From Branchiostoma floridae (taxonomy: Eukaryota > Chordata > Leptocardii > Amphioxiformes > Branchiostomatidae): DNA of 64,000 nt. The stretch is from positions 2,166,696 through 2,230,695 of the forward strand of contig NC_049986.1 of the NCBI RefSeq assembly GCF_000003815.2, written 5' to 3'. Positions within the stretch are counted from its first letter, which is position 1. Each line of letters opens with the position of its first letter. The position numbers and the translations under genes are program-made. Below the pieces are notes generated by a model. The model was not told where the DNA came from. It saw only the letters and a program-made list of their open reading frames with translations, and searched no databases. Shown here piece by piece: positions 54,455 to 64,000 of the stretch.

Positions 54455-54863
54455 CTTTCAGCAATACTAATTATGCAAATTAACTGCTAATTTGCATAAT
54501 TGGTTAGAATATTCTATCACAGCAGTTTCTTCAATGTATCTTCTTGTCCCGGGCATGATATGGTCTTGACATTTGGATGGTAGATAGCTTTAGCATCATG
54601 ACAAAGTGGGGCAAGTTTCAGCCCCAAAACAATAACTTTGGATCTGCTGGGGCGTTTTTGTCAAGACATTCCTATGAGGATAACTGCAGAAAGGAACGAC
54701 GGATTTTCATCATCTTAGGCATGCAGGTAGCTTAGGCAAGGATGTTCATAATAACAAATACTAATTATACTTACGGTTGGGGCCCCCTAGTATGTCATTT
54801 GCATAACATTTACAAAAGCTCTTAATATTTCATGGAGGTATGAGGTCGTCGAACTCTAGTTTA
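54455..54863 (+). repeat. Copy 3 (partial) of the ACCTCCATGA-ended repeat
   Basis: Matches the second half of copies 1 and 2, including GACAAAGTGGGGCAAGTTTC and the terminal TTTCATGGAGGTATGAGGTCG and GAACTCTAGT. Confidence 0.75.
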
Positions 54864-56120
54864 CCCATCTTTTTTTCGCCCTATCTCATTATCTCTGCAG
54901 TCTGCAGAAGATGTCATCCATAAGATTTACTTGCTGTGGCCCAAGGATGGTACTCCCACTAGAAGCCGAGTCAGTGGACGCGTAACCGCAAATCTAAATT
55001 GTCTGCTAGGCAAGTTATGAAAATTCTCAAAGCACGCACCACTACCAGCCCGAGCCAAGAAGGTCCTATAGGATGAGTTGTATTTCGCTGCCGTCGACTT
55101 TGCATGGGTGAACTTCAATGCCGTGGATAGCTGCATTATGCAGATTAGGCAGATGTCTCTGAGTCTCTCCAGAGTTTCAGTGATAGGTTTCTTTCATAAA
55201 CATTGTATTGTATTGTTATCTTCGGCTCTTGTCGTCTCGTGAGACGGTCGACAGCATCAGTCAGTCAAGGCCTCAGTCGTTACTTTTATAGATATAAAAA
55301 AAATCGGGCCTCGATTTCCTAAGAGCTGCCAATCTTTATGAAGGCCCTTTTTTCAAGTCTTAAGAATAGGTTTCAATGGGATGATTGACAAAGATCAAAG
55401 CCAATTTTTGACCAAAAGCAAGTGGGAAACAAGTGACCGTAGGTAACATAGTCTGTGACGTCGGTCTGGTATATGTTGGTTGTTTTGTCTTCTTTGGTGT
55501 GTGACGTTGTGCTTATATGCTATATAATTCTTTTCATGGTGTTAGATATATCGTTGTATCTAAAGTTGCTTAATATTTCTGTGTCATGTGAATCTTACTA
55601 AACAGGTATGGATTGTGAGATAACATGTGGCCAAAGTCTAAAAGATATGGTGACGCTAAGTAACCGGATGGTCTAATACACAGGCACATTCACACACAGA
55701 CACACCTACAAGACCGACAGACAGACTGACAAACGCACCAAGTATTAACATGTTTCTGTTCTGGACACAATAAGTATGAAGCACGGAATAGGACCTTGAT
55801 GTTTCTTAGTCGATGTCCGGGAATATAATATGGCTAAACTTCATTTGGGACGAGAATTCTTACACGCTTCATTGCAAATGGCGACAGGCATTTGATTGAC
55901 AGGGTCATTAGTGGAACATTAGATGTCGGTTCCCATGTCCCACATACGATAACACACAGCTGTTGATGATGAACTGTGCGATAAGTTTTTAACTAGTGTG
56001 AAGCCATAAGGTAGCATGGCACAGTGTTAATGGGTGAATCTCGGGGTCCATGATGCTGGTACATAAAGTAGGACGGATAAACTTGTTGAATGAGAGGTAG
56101 AAAGCAAAGGCGCGTAAAAT
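54864..56120. other. Intergenic DNA
   Basis: No supported gene. A minus-strand 69-codon frame (54927-55136) reading TALKFTHAKSTAAKYNSSYR vaguely resembles the core-binding domain of tyrosine recombinases, but it is too short to call. Confidence 0.35.
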
Positions 56121-56124
56121 TGAT

Positions 56125-56930
56125 GCACATATCGCGCATCTGCTTGACTATACCCATTTACCGCAACGGACACCATATGCAGATATGGGCCAATACACTG
56201 TGAAACGTACAATTTGCAGGGGTGATTTCTGAAATTATTACATACATAATAAAAACAGCTGCCCTAAAAATAAAACACCTTGCATCATCGTCCAACTATG
56301 TGCAGAGAACCTGCCAAACCACAAACGTATGCAACAACGGGAACATGCAGATATAAATGCGAACGCGCGTTACATTGACGACCAGAGAACATCACGCATC
56401 TGCTTGCAATATCTCAATTACAGCATGACCCATATACAGGGGATCTGGACTAATACACCAGAAGATGAACATTTTGTAGGGGTGTTATTTTTATAACATC
56501 CGTAATAAAACCAACTGCCGCAAAAAAACAAAACAAAAACAACGTGCATCATCGTCAACCTCAGTGCAGAGGCCCTGCCAAACAACGTAGGTATGGGACA
56601 ACGGGAACATGCAAATACAGATGCGAACGCGAATAACTTTTACGATCAGATAAAACCACGCATCTGCTTGACAATATCAGATTACATCATAACCCACATG
56701 CAGAGGATCTGGGCCAAAACACCGCAAGAAGAACAAATTGTAGGGGTGCCATTTTTTTAACATCCATAATAAAACCACCTGCCGCAAAAAAAAATCACGT
56801 GCATCATCGTCAATCTCAGTAGAGAGGACCTGCCAAACCACATAGAATTCAGACAATGGGAACATATAGATACAGCTGCGAACGCGCGTAAACGTGACAA
56901 AACTAAATGTCTGTCGACCAGAGGTTCTGG
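56125..56930. repeat. About 260-bp tandem repeat, three diverged units
   Basis: Each unit has CGCATCTGCTTG, a CA-ATGCAGA-GATCTGG-like segment, TTTGTAGGGGTG, CATCCGTAATAAAACC-type sequence, GCATCATCGTC and GGGAACATGCAGATA. No coding content. Confidence 0.8.
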
Positions 56931-58076
56931 TCACAGACTAATAAAGCTACTAAGTTGTCAAACAAGTACCCAGAAACACATTCCAAATTAATTTTCAAGC
57001 TCAACCAAATATTTCTTTAGAGATGCCAAGTTGAAGCTTGTCCAATGGTTGTTCGCATTATAAATATAATGTGTTACACCTGGTTGTAATTTAATTGCTT
57101 TATAATGCAACTGCTCCTTTGTCCAGGTTCAATGTCAAGTGGTCGATACAATTATATTTTGGGATTTAGAAAAATATTACTAGCGGAACTGGAACACTCT
57201 CCTCTTGAGTACAGTGTGGCTTTAATTTTATGCAATGAATCCCTTCCTTTGATTTGTTACCGCTGTAGTCTGTTCTGACTAAAAGGCATTGTTGTTTTTA
57301 GACTTAGATTATGTGTATGTCACTATGAATCGCAATACATGTATTACAGGTTTGTGATAGGTAAACCTGTATTATTTCTGGGGACTTAATTTTTTTTTTT
57401 TTTTTTTGCAATATGAAAAAAATTGGACAGGCGAATCCAAGAAGCAACCAATAAATTTGGTGTGACCCTATCACGATTTAAAAATTCCCGATACTATCTG
57501 ACCAGCACATTGTAGACTTTGCAACTATGTATTTTGTCAACAATTCATTTCATCCAACATTTCAGTCACAATTTCTCTAATGGACAAAACCAACAGAAGG
57601 CATGTTTTTGTGTCTAGTCCAATCTTGCCTACTTATTCAATAATTGTACAAAAAGGGAAGACTCATTAACACATGTATATACATCAAATACCACATCTGA
57701 ATATACAATGCACACAGGTACACGGAAACTTTTATTAGTCCATGAATATCATGAGAAATAGGAGTGGCATACATTTTTGCCTACAGCATATGAAAAACGC
57801 AACAAAATTGGCTTTGCTAATACGTAACACAAACTGATAATAAATATAAGCTGTAATATATATACAATGTAGGTACATGCCCTATAACCAAAACAGACAG
57901 TTGGCCTATTACAGCAGAAAAAAAGGGTAAAATAATTTCTTACAGTGCTCATACAGCCTCCATTGTGAAGGACGCACTGACAAAAGGAAAACCATGAACT
58001 CTACTTTGTTCATAGAGCAATAAACCTGGTCTATCAAGCTGACGATACTGCGGCGATCGGTCACTAGAGCTGGGCC
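56931..58076. other. Intergenic DNA
   Basis: AT-rich, with a T16 run near 57391. No gene or repeat recognised. Confidence 0.35.
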
Positions 58077-58724
58077 TATTTCGGTTGGCTAAACTTGCAT
58101 TTCAACCTTCCATTGTCTTCTCATTAATGAATTAAGAAAGAATTGAGACGTAAGGAATATTGATAGATGGGCATAAAAAGATTCTAAATCTGATTTTTTG
58201 GGGCCAGAATAATTTGATGACGTCATCAGGTTTTATTGCCCCTAATATAATTTTTTCAATGACAAAATACAGCACCTTGGTATATACCACTGCAATGAAA
58301 CTATGTTTTTCATGTGCATAATGATGAAAGCTACAAACTCACGGTTGCGCAAATTGATATCTACTAACAATCTGTAGTTATTAATTGATTTTTTTTTAAT
58401 AAGATGAAAACAAACATTTTCTTATTACTACAGATCATTAGTAGATATCAATTTGCGCAACCGTGAGTTTGTAGCTTTCATCATTATGCAGCGAAAAACG
58501 AAGTTTCATTGCAGTTGTATGTACCAAAGTGCTGCATATTGTCATAGAAAAAAATAATATTAGGGGCAATAAAAAATGATGACGTCATCAATTTGGCACC
58601 AAAAAAATCAGATTTAGAATTCTTTCATACCCATCTATCTATATTCATTACGGCTCTATACTTTCTCAATTCATTCATAAAAAAACATTGGAAGGTCAAA
58701 ATGCCAATTTAGCCAACTGAAATA
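58077..58724. mobile_element. Fold-back MITE with about 300-bp inverted arms
   Basis: The left arm (58077-58384) and right arm (about 58420-58724) are long imperfect inverted copies sharing GTTGGCTAAA, ATGACGTCATCA, ATTAGGGGCAATAAAA and GATATCAATTTGCGCAACCG segments, with a short AT-rich loop. The TA at both ends suggests a TA target (mariner-like), not proven. Confidence 0.88.
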
Positions 58725-59143
58725 CCTTAATATACACGCAGCTACTCAGTAGCGATTGTTTATTGTAATTTCTGTGCTTCACTGGCATTGCTTGTCAATG
58801 CAAGTCATATTTCACACATTGCCTTTCTGTCATTGTTATATTCTAACTAGTGTTAAACTGCTGAACAAAATGTAATCATGCATTTTTGTGAACTGTAATT
58901 AATTTTACTGAGGATTTTATGCAATGTAAACTGTTGGCACATTTCATGTGGCATTTAACATGCCATATGCCAAGGAGTAATAAAGCTGAATGTGATTATG
59001 AATATGAATATCTTCTTGTCTGTCCCCTCCTTCCTGAACCTTGCACCAAGCTTATGGAAGACCTGAAAGTTCTGAGCAAGGTGGGTTTTTTTTAACCTCC
59101 TTGTTCTGAGGAAGTGTGTTTGCCCAATACTGGAGAGGGAGCG
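58725..59143. other. Intergenic DNA
   Basis: Contains AATAAAGCTGAATGTGATTATG near 58979, a polyadenylation-like signal that may mark the end of an unidentified transcript or retroelement. Otherwise nothing recognised. Confidence 0.3.
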
Positions 59144-59151
59144 TTGCAGAC

Positions 59152-59584
59152 TAGGGCTGGGTACCGGTACAGGAAATTCAGGTCCAGGTCCGGTTCAGGT
59201 CCAAAGGATCAGGTCCAGGTCCGGACCTGAACCTGGACCTGATTCAGTATGACTCATACCAATGGTCCATTTCACTACAAAGAAATCTGTTTGGTGGAGT
59301 ATTAGACTTACACTGGTGTTTTAATATCCTACAACGCTAACTGCACCTGTACGATTGGCTGTAAAACTTGGTAGAAATTACTATAAACTCTACTCTACTT
59401 CACTCTTGTTATTTTCTTTCACCTGTAAGCGCCAAAAAGTGTGAATGCCTGATAAAATAATCTGTTAATTTTCTAATCGGTCCAACATCCGGTCCACCTA
59501 ATTTTTTCAGGTCTGGTTTTTCTGGACCGGTCCAATAAGAAAAACCGGTTTTGTACCGGTACGCTGTACCGATACCCAGCCCTA
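59152..59584. mobile_element. hAT-like MITE, 433 bp
   Basis: Perfect 8-bp target duplication TTGCAGAC (59144-59151 and 59585-59592), with inverted ends TAGGGCTGGGTACCGGTAC and its near-complement at the right. The interior is rich in CCGGT and CAGGTCC palindromes. 8-bp duplications are characteristic of hAT transposons. Confidence 0.88.
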
Positions 59585-59592
59585 TTGCAGAC

Positions 59593-59879
59593 TGAAATGG
59601 TGACCCGAGAAGAGAAGAAGACTTTCATTCCTTTCATCATTTCTCAAAATTTCTCAGGGCTTGAAAATACAACATTTCACCGGAGATGCAATAATGGCTT
59701 TTTAGCATTCCATTTGGAATCCTGCATTTGGATTGCTTCATAGCAAAGGTTTTTGAACAGCTGGCTGCAAAACTTTTTCCCTGAGTACAGGCAAATGGAT
59801 ATCACAATAAAACCTAAAGAATCATCAGGTCATCACTACCACAACATTGGGGCATGGATTTGAGACGAAACAGTAAGAC
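59593..59879. other. 3' flank of the glutaredoxin gene
   Basis: Likely 3' untranslated and downstream sequence of the minus-strand glutaredoxin gene. On the minus strand, TTTATTGTGATATCC near 59808 gives no canonical AATAAA. Confidence 0.3.
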
Positions 59880-60005
59880 CTATTCTCCATCTTGTCTTAT
59901 TCCTCCACATTCCTGGACCAGGTTGCGTAGCCTCCCCTCTTGGTGTAGCATCTTGGTTGTGGCTCCCCCTCCTATACAGCTGCCGTTGATGAAAACTTGT
60001 GGTAC
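59880..60005 (-). CDS. Glutaredoxin last coding exon
   Basis: Follows acceptor TCTCCACAG and reads VPQVFINGSCIGGGATTKML to GGIRQDGE and TAG. GGGATT replaces the commoner GG-DD/GGATD loop. Confidence 0.9.
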   Translation of the reverse strand, partial: VPQVFINGSCIGGGATTKMLHQEGRLRNLVQECGGIRQDGE

Positions 60006-61116
60006 CTGTGGAGAGATATCAAAGATGTCAGGATTTTATTTGTATTAGGGAGGGGAAAGATAGAGCTTAACATTGATTGCTTTAAAAAAATCTCTTTCCT
60101 TCAAAGTTAATATTTGTGATAACTTAAGAATATGGGAGCTTCTTATTAAGTGTCTGTACCTCTCAAGTGTCTGTAACCCCAATAGTGTACGTAACACTGT
60201 ATCCATGCCACCTGTAGTGTCTGTATCCCCTGTAGTTTATCCGTATCCCCTGAAGTGTTCGTACCACCTGAAGTATCTGTTACCCTTGTAATTTCAGTAA
60301 CCTTGTAGTGTCAGTACCCCCTGTAGTGTCTGTACCCCGTGTAGTGTCCGTACCCCCTGTAGTGTCTGTACCCCGTGTAGTGTCCGTACCCCCTGTAGTG
60401 TCTGTACCCCGTGTAGTGTCCGTATCCCCTACAGTGTCCATAGCCCCTGTATTACAGAGTGTAGTGTCTGTACCCCCTGTAGTGTTCCTACTGCCTGTAA
60501 TTTCCGCACTACTTGTAACTTGTTCATACCCTAAATGATGTCTGTACCCCCTGTGTGTCCATACCCCCTTTAGTGTCCGTATCCCCTGTAGTGTCCGTAT
60601 CCCCTGTTGTGTCTGTATCCCCTGTAGTGTCCGTAACCCCTGTAGTGTTCCTACTGCCTGTAATTTCCACACTACTTGTAACTTGTTCATACCCTTTATG
60701 ATGCCTGTACCACCTGAAGTGTCCATATCCCCAGTAGTGTCCGTGCCCCTTGTTACTAGTATCTCTATATCCCCAAAACTGTTCACATCACAAGTTTGGG
60801 GCTTTCACAGTGCATCTCACTGCACATGAACCAACTTACACAACATTGTCCTAGCTCTACTCACTGTTCTCTCCCCAGTCATAGCTTGGAGTACATCTTG
60901 TATATCTGACATGTCCTCTCTGTCGCTTAACTCAACCGACTCGTATTTGGCACCGACGTCATCCAGGCATCTCTTGGCAATTTTGCAGTACGGACACGAA
61001 GATTTGGAGAACACAGTCACGCAGTTGTCCTTGACCTTGTCTTGTACAAACTGGGCAGCCTGTGAGTTCATGATCACGTCCTTCCTGGCCTTTTCCATTG
61101 ACTGGTTTCCACCCAT
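59880..61116 (-). CDS. Glutaredoxin (GLRX2-like dithiol), two coding exons
   Basis: Exons 61116-60865 and 60005-59880 join in phase 0 to 125 residues plus stop. The product reduces protein disulfides and glutathione mixed disulfides using glutathione. Residues 41-44 are CPYC, the dithiol active site, in VTVFSKSSCPYCKIAKRCL. GERT|VPQVFINGSCIGGGATT spans the splice junction and holds the cis-Pro (TVP) and the GG glutathione-binding loop. The helix with LHQEGRLRNLV completes the thioredoxin fold. The layout and the GERTVP-FINGS-IGG block are closest to vertebrate GLRX2, which has CSYC instead. The N-terminus MGGNQS fits an N-myristoylation motif. CCTCCCAG just before the ATG suggests that a 5' untranslated exon exists upstream, possibly ending at GTGGAAG|GTATGA near 62927. 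Confidence 0.9.
60140..60780. repeat. TGTAGTGTC(C/T)GTACCCCC minisatellite in the glutaredoxin intron
   Basis: Degenerate 15-18 bp units around CCCTGTAGTGTCTGTACC, about 30 copies. Thr/Asp/Gly-rich and Val/Ser/Pro-rich translations are artefacts. Confidence 0.92.
60865..61116 (-). CDS. Glutaredoxin exon with CPYC active site
   Basis: 84 codons from MGGNQSMEKARKDVIMNSQ to MTGERT, followed by donor GTGAGT. Contains the first beta strand, the CPYC motif and helices 1-2 of the fold. Confidence 0.92.
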
Positions 61117-61152
61117 CTGGGAGGGGTTAGAGCAAAGTGGACTGAAACATGC

Positions 61153-61571
61153 CAGGGCTCGAAATACCACCTGCATATGCAGGTTAGTGCAGGTAAATTT
61201 GGAGCTGTGCAGGTATTTCTGGTGTCCACCTGCACCTAACCTGCACTGGTCCATGTAATGGGTATATACAGGTTAGTGCAGGTAAAATTGGAGCTGTGCA
61301 GGTATTTCTGGTGTCTACCTGCACCTAACCTGCACTGGTCCATGTACTGGGTTTTAAACATAAATACCATATGATGTAGGTGTATGTGGATTATCATTAG
61401 CTGCATTGAATGTCACCCATAAAATCTAAAAGAAGAAAATAGCTGTGGTTCCTGAACAATGATCCATACTTCCTAAATTGAGAAGGTGCAGGTAAAATTT
61501 GTCTGGTGCAGGTAATTTTCAGTGTTACCTGCACCGGTGCAGGTATGCAGAAAAGGGTATTTCGAGCCCTG
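61153..61571. mobile_element. MITE with CAGGGCTCGAAATA inverted ends
   Basis: Ends CAGGGCTCGAAATACC and GGTATTTCGAGCCCTG are exact inverses, flanked by CATGC on both sides (61148-61152 and 61572-61576). The interior contains repeated GTGCAGGTAAATTTGGAGCT units with their own inverted copies. The end sequence looks hAT-like, but the apparent 5-bp duplication does not fit hAT. Confidence 0.8.
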
Positions 61572-61576
61572 CATGC

Positions 61577-62599
61577 TGAATCTTGTATAAATGTCTAGAG
61601 ATCACAAAACTGCATTCTAGAAGGATATAGTGTAATTGCTGATTTTTTCAATGTACTTTTATGTTCACGGTTTTCACAGTGATGACTGTAACATGAACTT
61701 AGACATGCATCATTACCGATAACAAATCATTTGTCTCGGTGACGATAACAAATTATTCATTCAACGTGAACATTAAGTTCCGGGAACAGTTGAATTTTCT
61801 CAGACTGTGAAAGTTTGGTACCGAGAAGACAAAGTGAATTACAGTAATACAGTAGTAGCCTGATTAAACATCGCTTATAGCAGACCCCACCCCCAACATC
61901 CAGCTGACCTCCTAGAATAGTTAAATATAATAAGGTACTAGTAGCAGAACACAGTTTTTCGCCTATGGGGAATTACATGGTTAAAGACCCCAAAGTGAGG
62001 TGGTTCGACGATTCAAAAAATATACGTACCAGGGTGCAAAAGTAATTAACAAGAATTCAATATGTTGGAGTTCAGGCTAGAAAAGTAGAATCTACAAAAT
62101 ATTTGAAAATGAGATGAAGTTTGCCTGCTCGTTTTCCCAGAAAGAACACTTTGAAATGACCCCCAGCGGAGGTCACCATACTGCAGCCGACACATGGAAG
62201 TAGCGGGAACCGGATTTGTGCGTGAAATTCTACCCAGCCAAACAAACATACGCATTCTTCTAATATCCACTACAGTTTCCGACTCGCTGACTTGCACAGA
62301 AAAATTTGTATGGCTTTTCAAGAGCTGCAACGCCCTATTTTGTGCCCGACCTACTTTGTCCACGGGGGTCGCCCATAAATACTGTGTTATGCCACCTTAA
62401 CCCAAGACAGCAGCATTACACAGACTAACGTAACACATACTTGTTTTTTAAGATAACATTATAACGTTATACGTATACATATAACGAAATATATGTGTCA
62501 CTCGAAGGTCAAACATATCATTTCCTGACAAGAAATTTCTATCAATTAATGATCACCACACACATGCAAATACGATAATGTATTTTGAGATATAGCAAT
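61577..62599. other. Non-coding DNA upstream of the glutaredoxin coding start
   Basis: Probably part of a 5' intron of the glutaredoxin gene. A minus-strand 105-codon frame at 62046-62363 has no recognisable motif. Confidence 0.3.
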
Positions 62600-62793
62600 G
62601 GCCTGTTCCAAAAATAATTAAAAGGTAGAGGGAGGTCAAAGAGGCTGGATTGGAGGGTTTTACTTTTAGTGTCTTGATTGGAACTAGGGTAGGGTTTGGA
62701 CTAATTCTGGATTGGACTAATTCTGGATTGGAACAAAACTTGATTTGTACCTCCTACACCCCCACCCCTCCACATTCATATTTTGGAACAGCC
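62600..62793. mobile_element. Short MITE with GGC-TGTTCCAAAA ends
   Basis: Left GGCCTGTTCCAAAAATAATT and the reverse complement of right GGCTGTTCCAAAATATGAAT match over about 17 bp. The interior holds repeats of GGATTGGACTAATTCT. Confidence 0.6.
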
Positions 62794-62926
62794 TAATACA
62801 TGTGAGTATGACCAGTCTGAGAAATGACTGTGACCCGTTAACCTTTACGTTACATCACAAGCAAGTTGATATGAGCTCTATGTTTAGAAAACAGAAAATA
62901 GAAATGTAGCCTCATAATTTCATACC

Positions 62927-63427
62927 TTCCACGACTCTCGTTTTAGCGTACTGCAATCGGAAAAGAAATGTCAGGGTCCTGAGTTAATCGTACGTTCACC
63001 TTACAGACAGTCGTAAACAGTATTTACGGTCTATCACGCGTTTTTCCATGAGAAAGTTGAGTCCGAAGTTGTTGTTTTTTCCACTCGCACACTTCGACCT
63101 TCCCTGCTGACCTTTAACCTTTTTCCTATCCCACAGTGCACCGTAAACTGTCATGGCTGCCCGCATGTGCGAAAAAAATTCGTCTATTTAAATTTCTCGA
63201 AAAGTTTGCAATTCCTTTTAATTGAGAGTACTGAATCAACTACAGGAAAATCACAAAGGGTTGATTGCCAATGTTTGCTTGGAAAACGCGACAGACGTGG
63301 AAGGATTCTGACTTTTGTAGCTAGTCTTGTCAAGTAGTTGGGCCCACGCGTGTTTTGGGGGAGGGGGGCGATCGCGAGCACGTTTGGTTGGACAAGGTAA
63401 ATCTTGGATACCCTAAAAAGAGGAAAC
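62927..63427. promoter_or_regulatory. Shared upstream region of two divergent genes
   Basis: About 500 bp between a candidate minus-strand 5' exon of the glutaredoxin gene (donor GTGGAAG|GTATGA at 62927) and the ATG of the plus-strand gene at 63428. No TATA box is obvious on either side. A bidirectional promoter is inferred from layout only. Confidence 0.4.
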
Positions 63428-63554
63428 ATGGCCACACTGATGGAGCGACTTGAGCAGACAAACTTGTACTTCAAACGGATGACGGACTTGATCCCTCCGG
63501 AAATCTACTTTGAAAATAACGAGCTGAAAAGGAAACGCCAAAACAAGGAGACTG
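63428..63554 (+). CDS. First coding exon of a SURF6/RRP14-like ribosome-biogenesis protein
   Basis: ATG opens MATLMERLEQTNLYFKRMTD, then LIPPEIYFENNELKRKRQNK and ET, with donor GTAAGT after the first base of the next codon (phase 1). The pattern L-x-F-x3-x-LIP-x-YF followed by a basic run matches the N-terminal RRP14/SURF6 region, nucleolar proteins needed for 60S assembly. Only 42 codons are visible and the rest lies beyond the window, so the call rests on one motif. Confidence 0.55.
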
Positions 63555-63586
63555 GTAAGTGCCATGCTCAATCGGTACACTAATAA

Positions 63587-63844
63587 GGGTCAGCCTTTTT
63601 ACCGGAAAACAGAGGAAAACACCGGAAAACACATGAAGGAGTGTATAATCTACTGAAATACAGTATGTTTTGATGAGTAAACATGACAGGTCGCTATGTT
63701 TTGCCACAGAATAATCTACCCATGGCCCTGGAATGAAGAAATCGTCAGAAAAAAGCATGAGACGACAGGCCGGACCGCCGCCGCCACCAGGCGGACTGGA
63801 CGGGTGGCTGTTTTCCTCTGTTTTCCAGTAAAAAGGCTGACCGC
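63587..63844. mobile_element. hAT-like MITE in the first intron of the SURF6-like gene
   Basis: 8-bp duplication ACTAATAA (63579-63586 and 63845-63852). Inverted ends GGTCAGCCTTTTTACCGG and its near-complement, with GAAAACAGAGGAAAACA immediately inside both ends. Confidence 0.85.
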
Positions 63845-63852
63845 ACTAATAA

Positions 63853-64000
63853 TACTATAGGTACTTATTGTAAAGCCTATCCAGTTGCTTGAGTATCTTT
63901 TTTATTACTATGTATCTTATAACCTGGATGTATGAAATATACATGGTTGATATCCATTGGTGTTTTTAAATTATGTAAAAATCATAATACAGAAGAACTA
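63853..64000 (+). other. Intron of the SURF6-like gene, window edge
   Basis: AT-rich, no exon seen before the end of the window. Confidence 0.4.

Noticed and set aside
54927-55136. Tyrosine-recombinase core-binding domain fragment
   Set aside because: Resemblance rests on about 20 residues, and no catalytic motif or neighbouring support exists.

Overview
This window is eukaryotic genomic DNA. It has multi-exon genes with GT-AG introns, low coding density, microsatellites and many small transposons, and a run of Ns at 21977-22450 marks an assembly gap. I infer an invertebrate chordate, most likely amphioxus (Branchiostoma). The grounds are the abundance of DIRS/Ngaro-type retroelements, RTE and CR1-like LINE remnants, the MITE density, and a leucine-rich receptor with TYSEIPDD-type cytoplasmic repeats. 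That is an inference from style, not from a database match.

Four host genes can be supported. (1) A plus-strand SLC22 (organic ion transporter, MFS) gene at 13401-23336. Ten exons join in phase to about 620 residues, and the last exon lies beyond the assembly gap. (2) A minus-strand, single-exon, 998-residue leucine-rich-repeat transmembrane protein at 26143-29139, whose C-terminus is a 28-residue tandem repeat. (3) A minus-strand glutaredoxin (GLRX2-like, CPYC active site) with coding exons at 60865-61116 and 59880-60005. (4) Head-to-head with it, the first coding exon of a probable SURF6/RRP14-like ribosome-biogenesis protein at 63428-63554, whose gene runs off the window.

The centre (about 29.3-55 kb) is a nest of mobile elements. 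An RTE-like LINE 3' fragment (minus strand) is split by a 17.1-kb element with 241-bp LTRs that look identical (33569-33809 and 50460-50700; TGTCAC...GTGACA; 4-bp target duplication TCAA). Removing the element restores the LINE reading frame. Inside it, on the opposite strand, lies a nearly intact DIRS-type tyrosine-recombinase retrotransposon (about 34.3-42 kb). It has Gag, reverse transcriptase/RNase H and a recombinase with an ALOG-like zinc ribbon, and its gag appears to contain an intron filled with a 65-bp tandem array. A 6.9-kb element with CACTGTG-type inverted ends (42537-49475) is built largely of tandem arrays. Just to the right, 51018-54172 has an A1 ... B1-A2 ... B2 split direct repeat layout, the hallmark of Ngaro/PAT-type elements, but no recognisable protein domain.

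The rest is AT-rich intergenic or intronic DNA with LINE scraps (2.0-2.9 kb, 7.7-8.0 kb), several MITEs (piggyBac-like, hAT-like, fold-back), minisatellites, and at the left edge a 5-kb interval bounded by GGGAA-rich inverted repeats.
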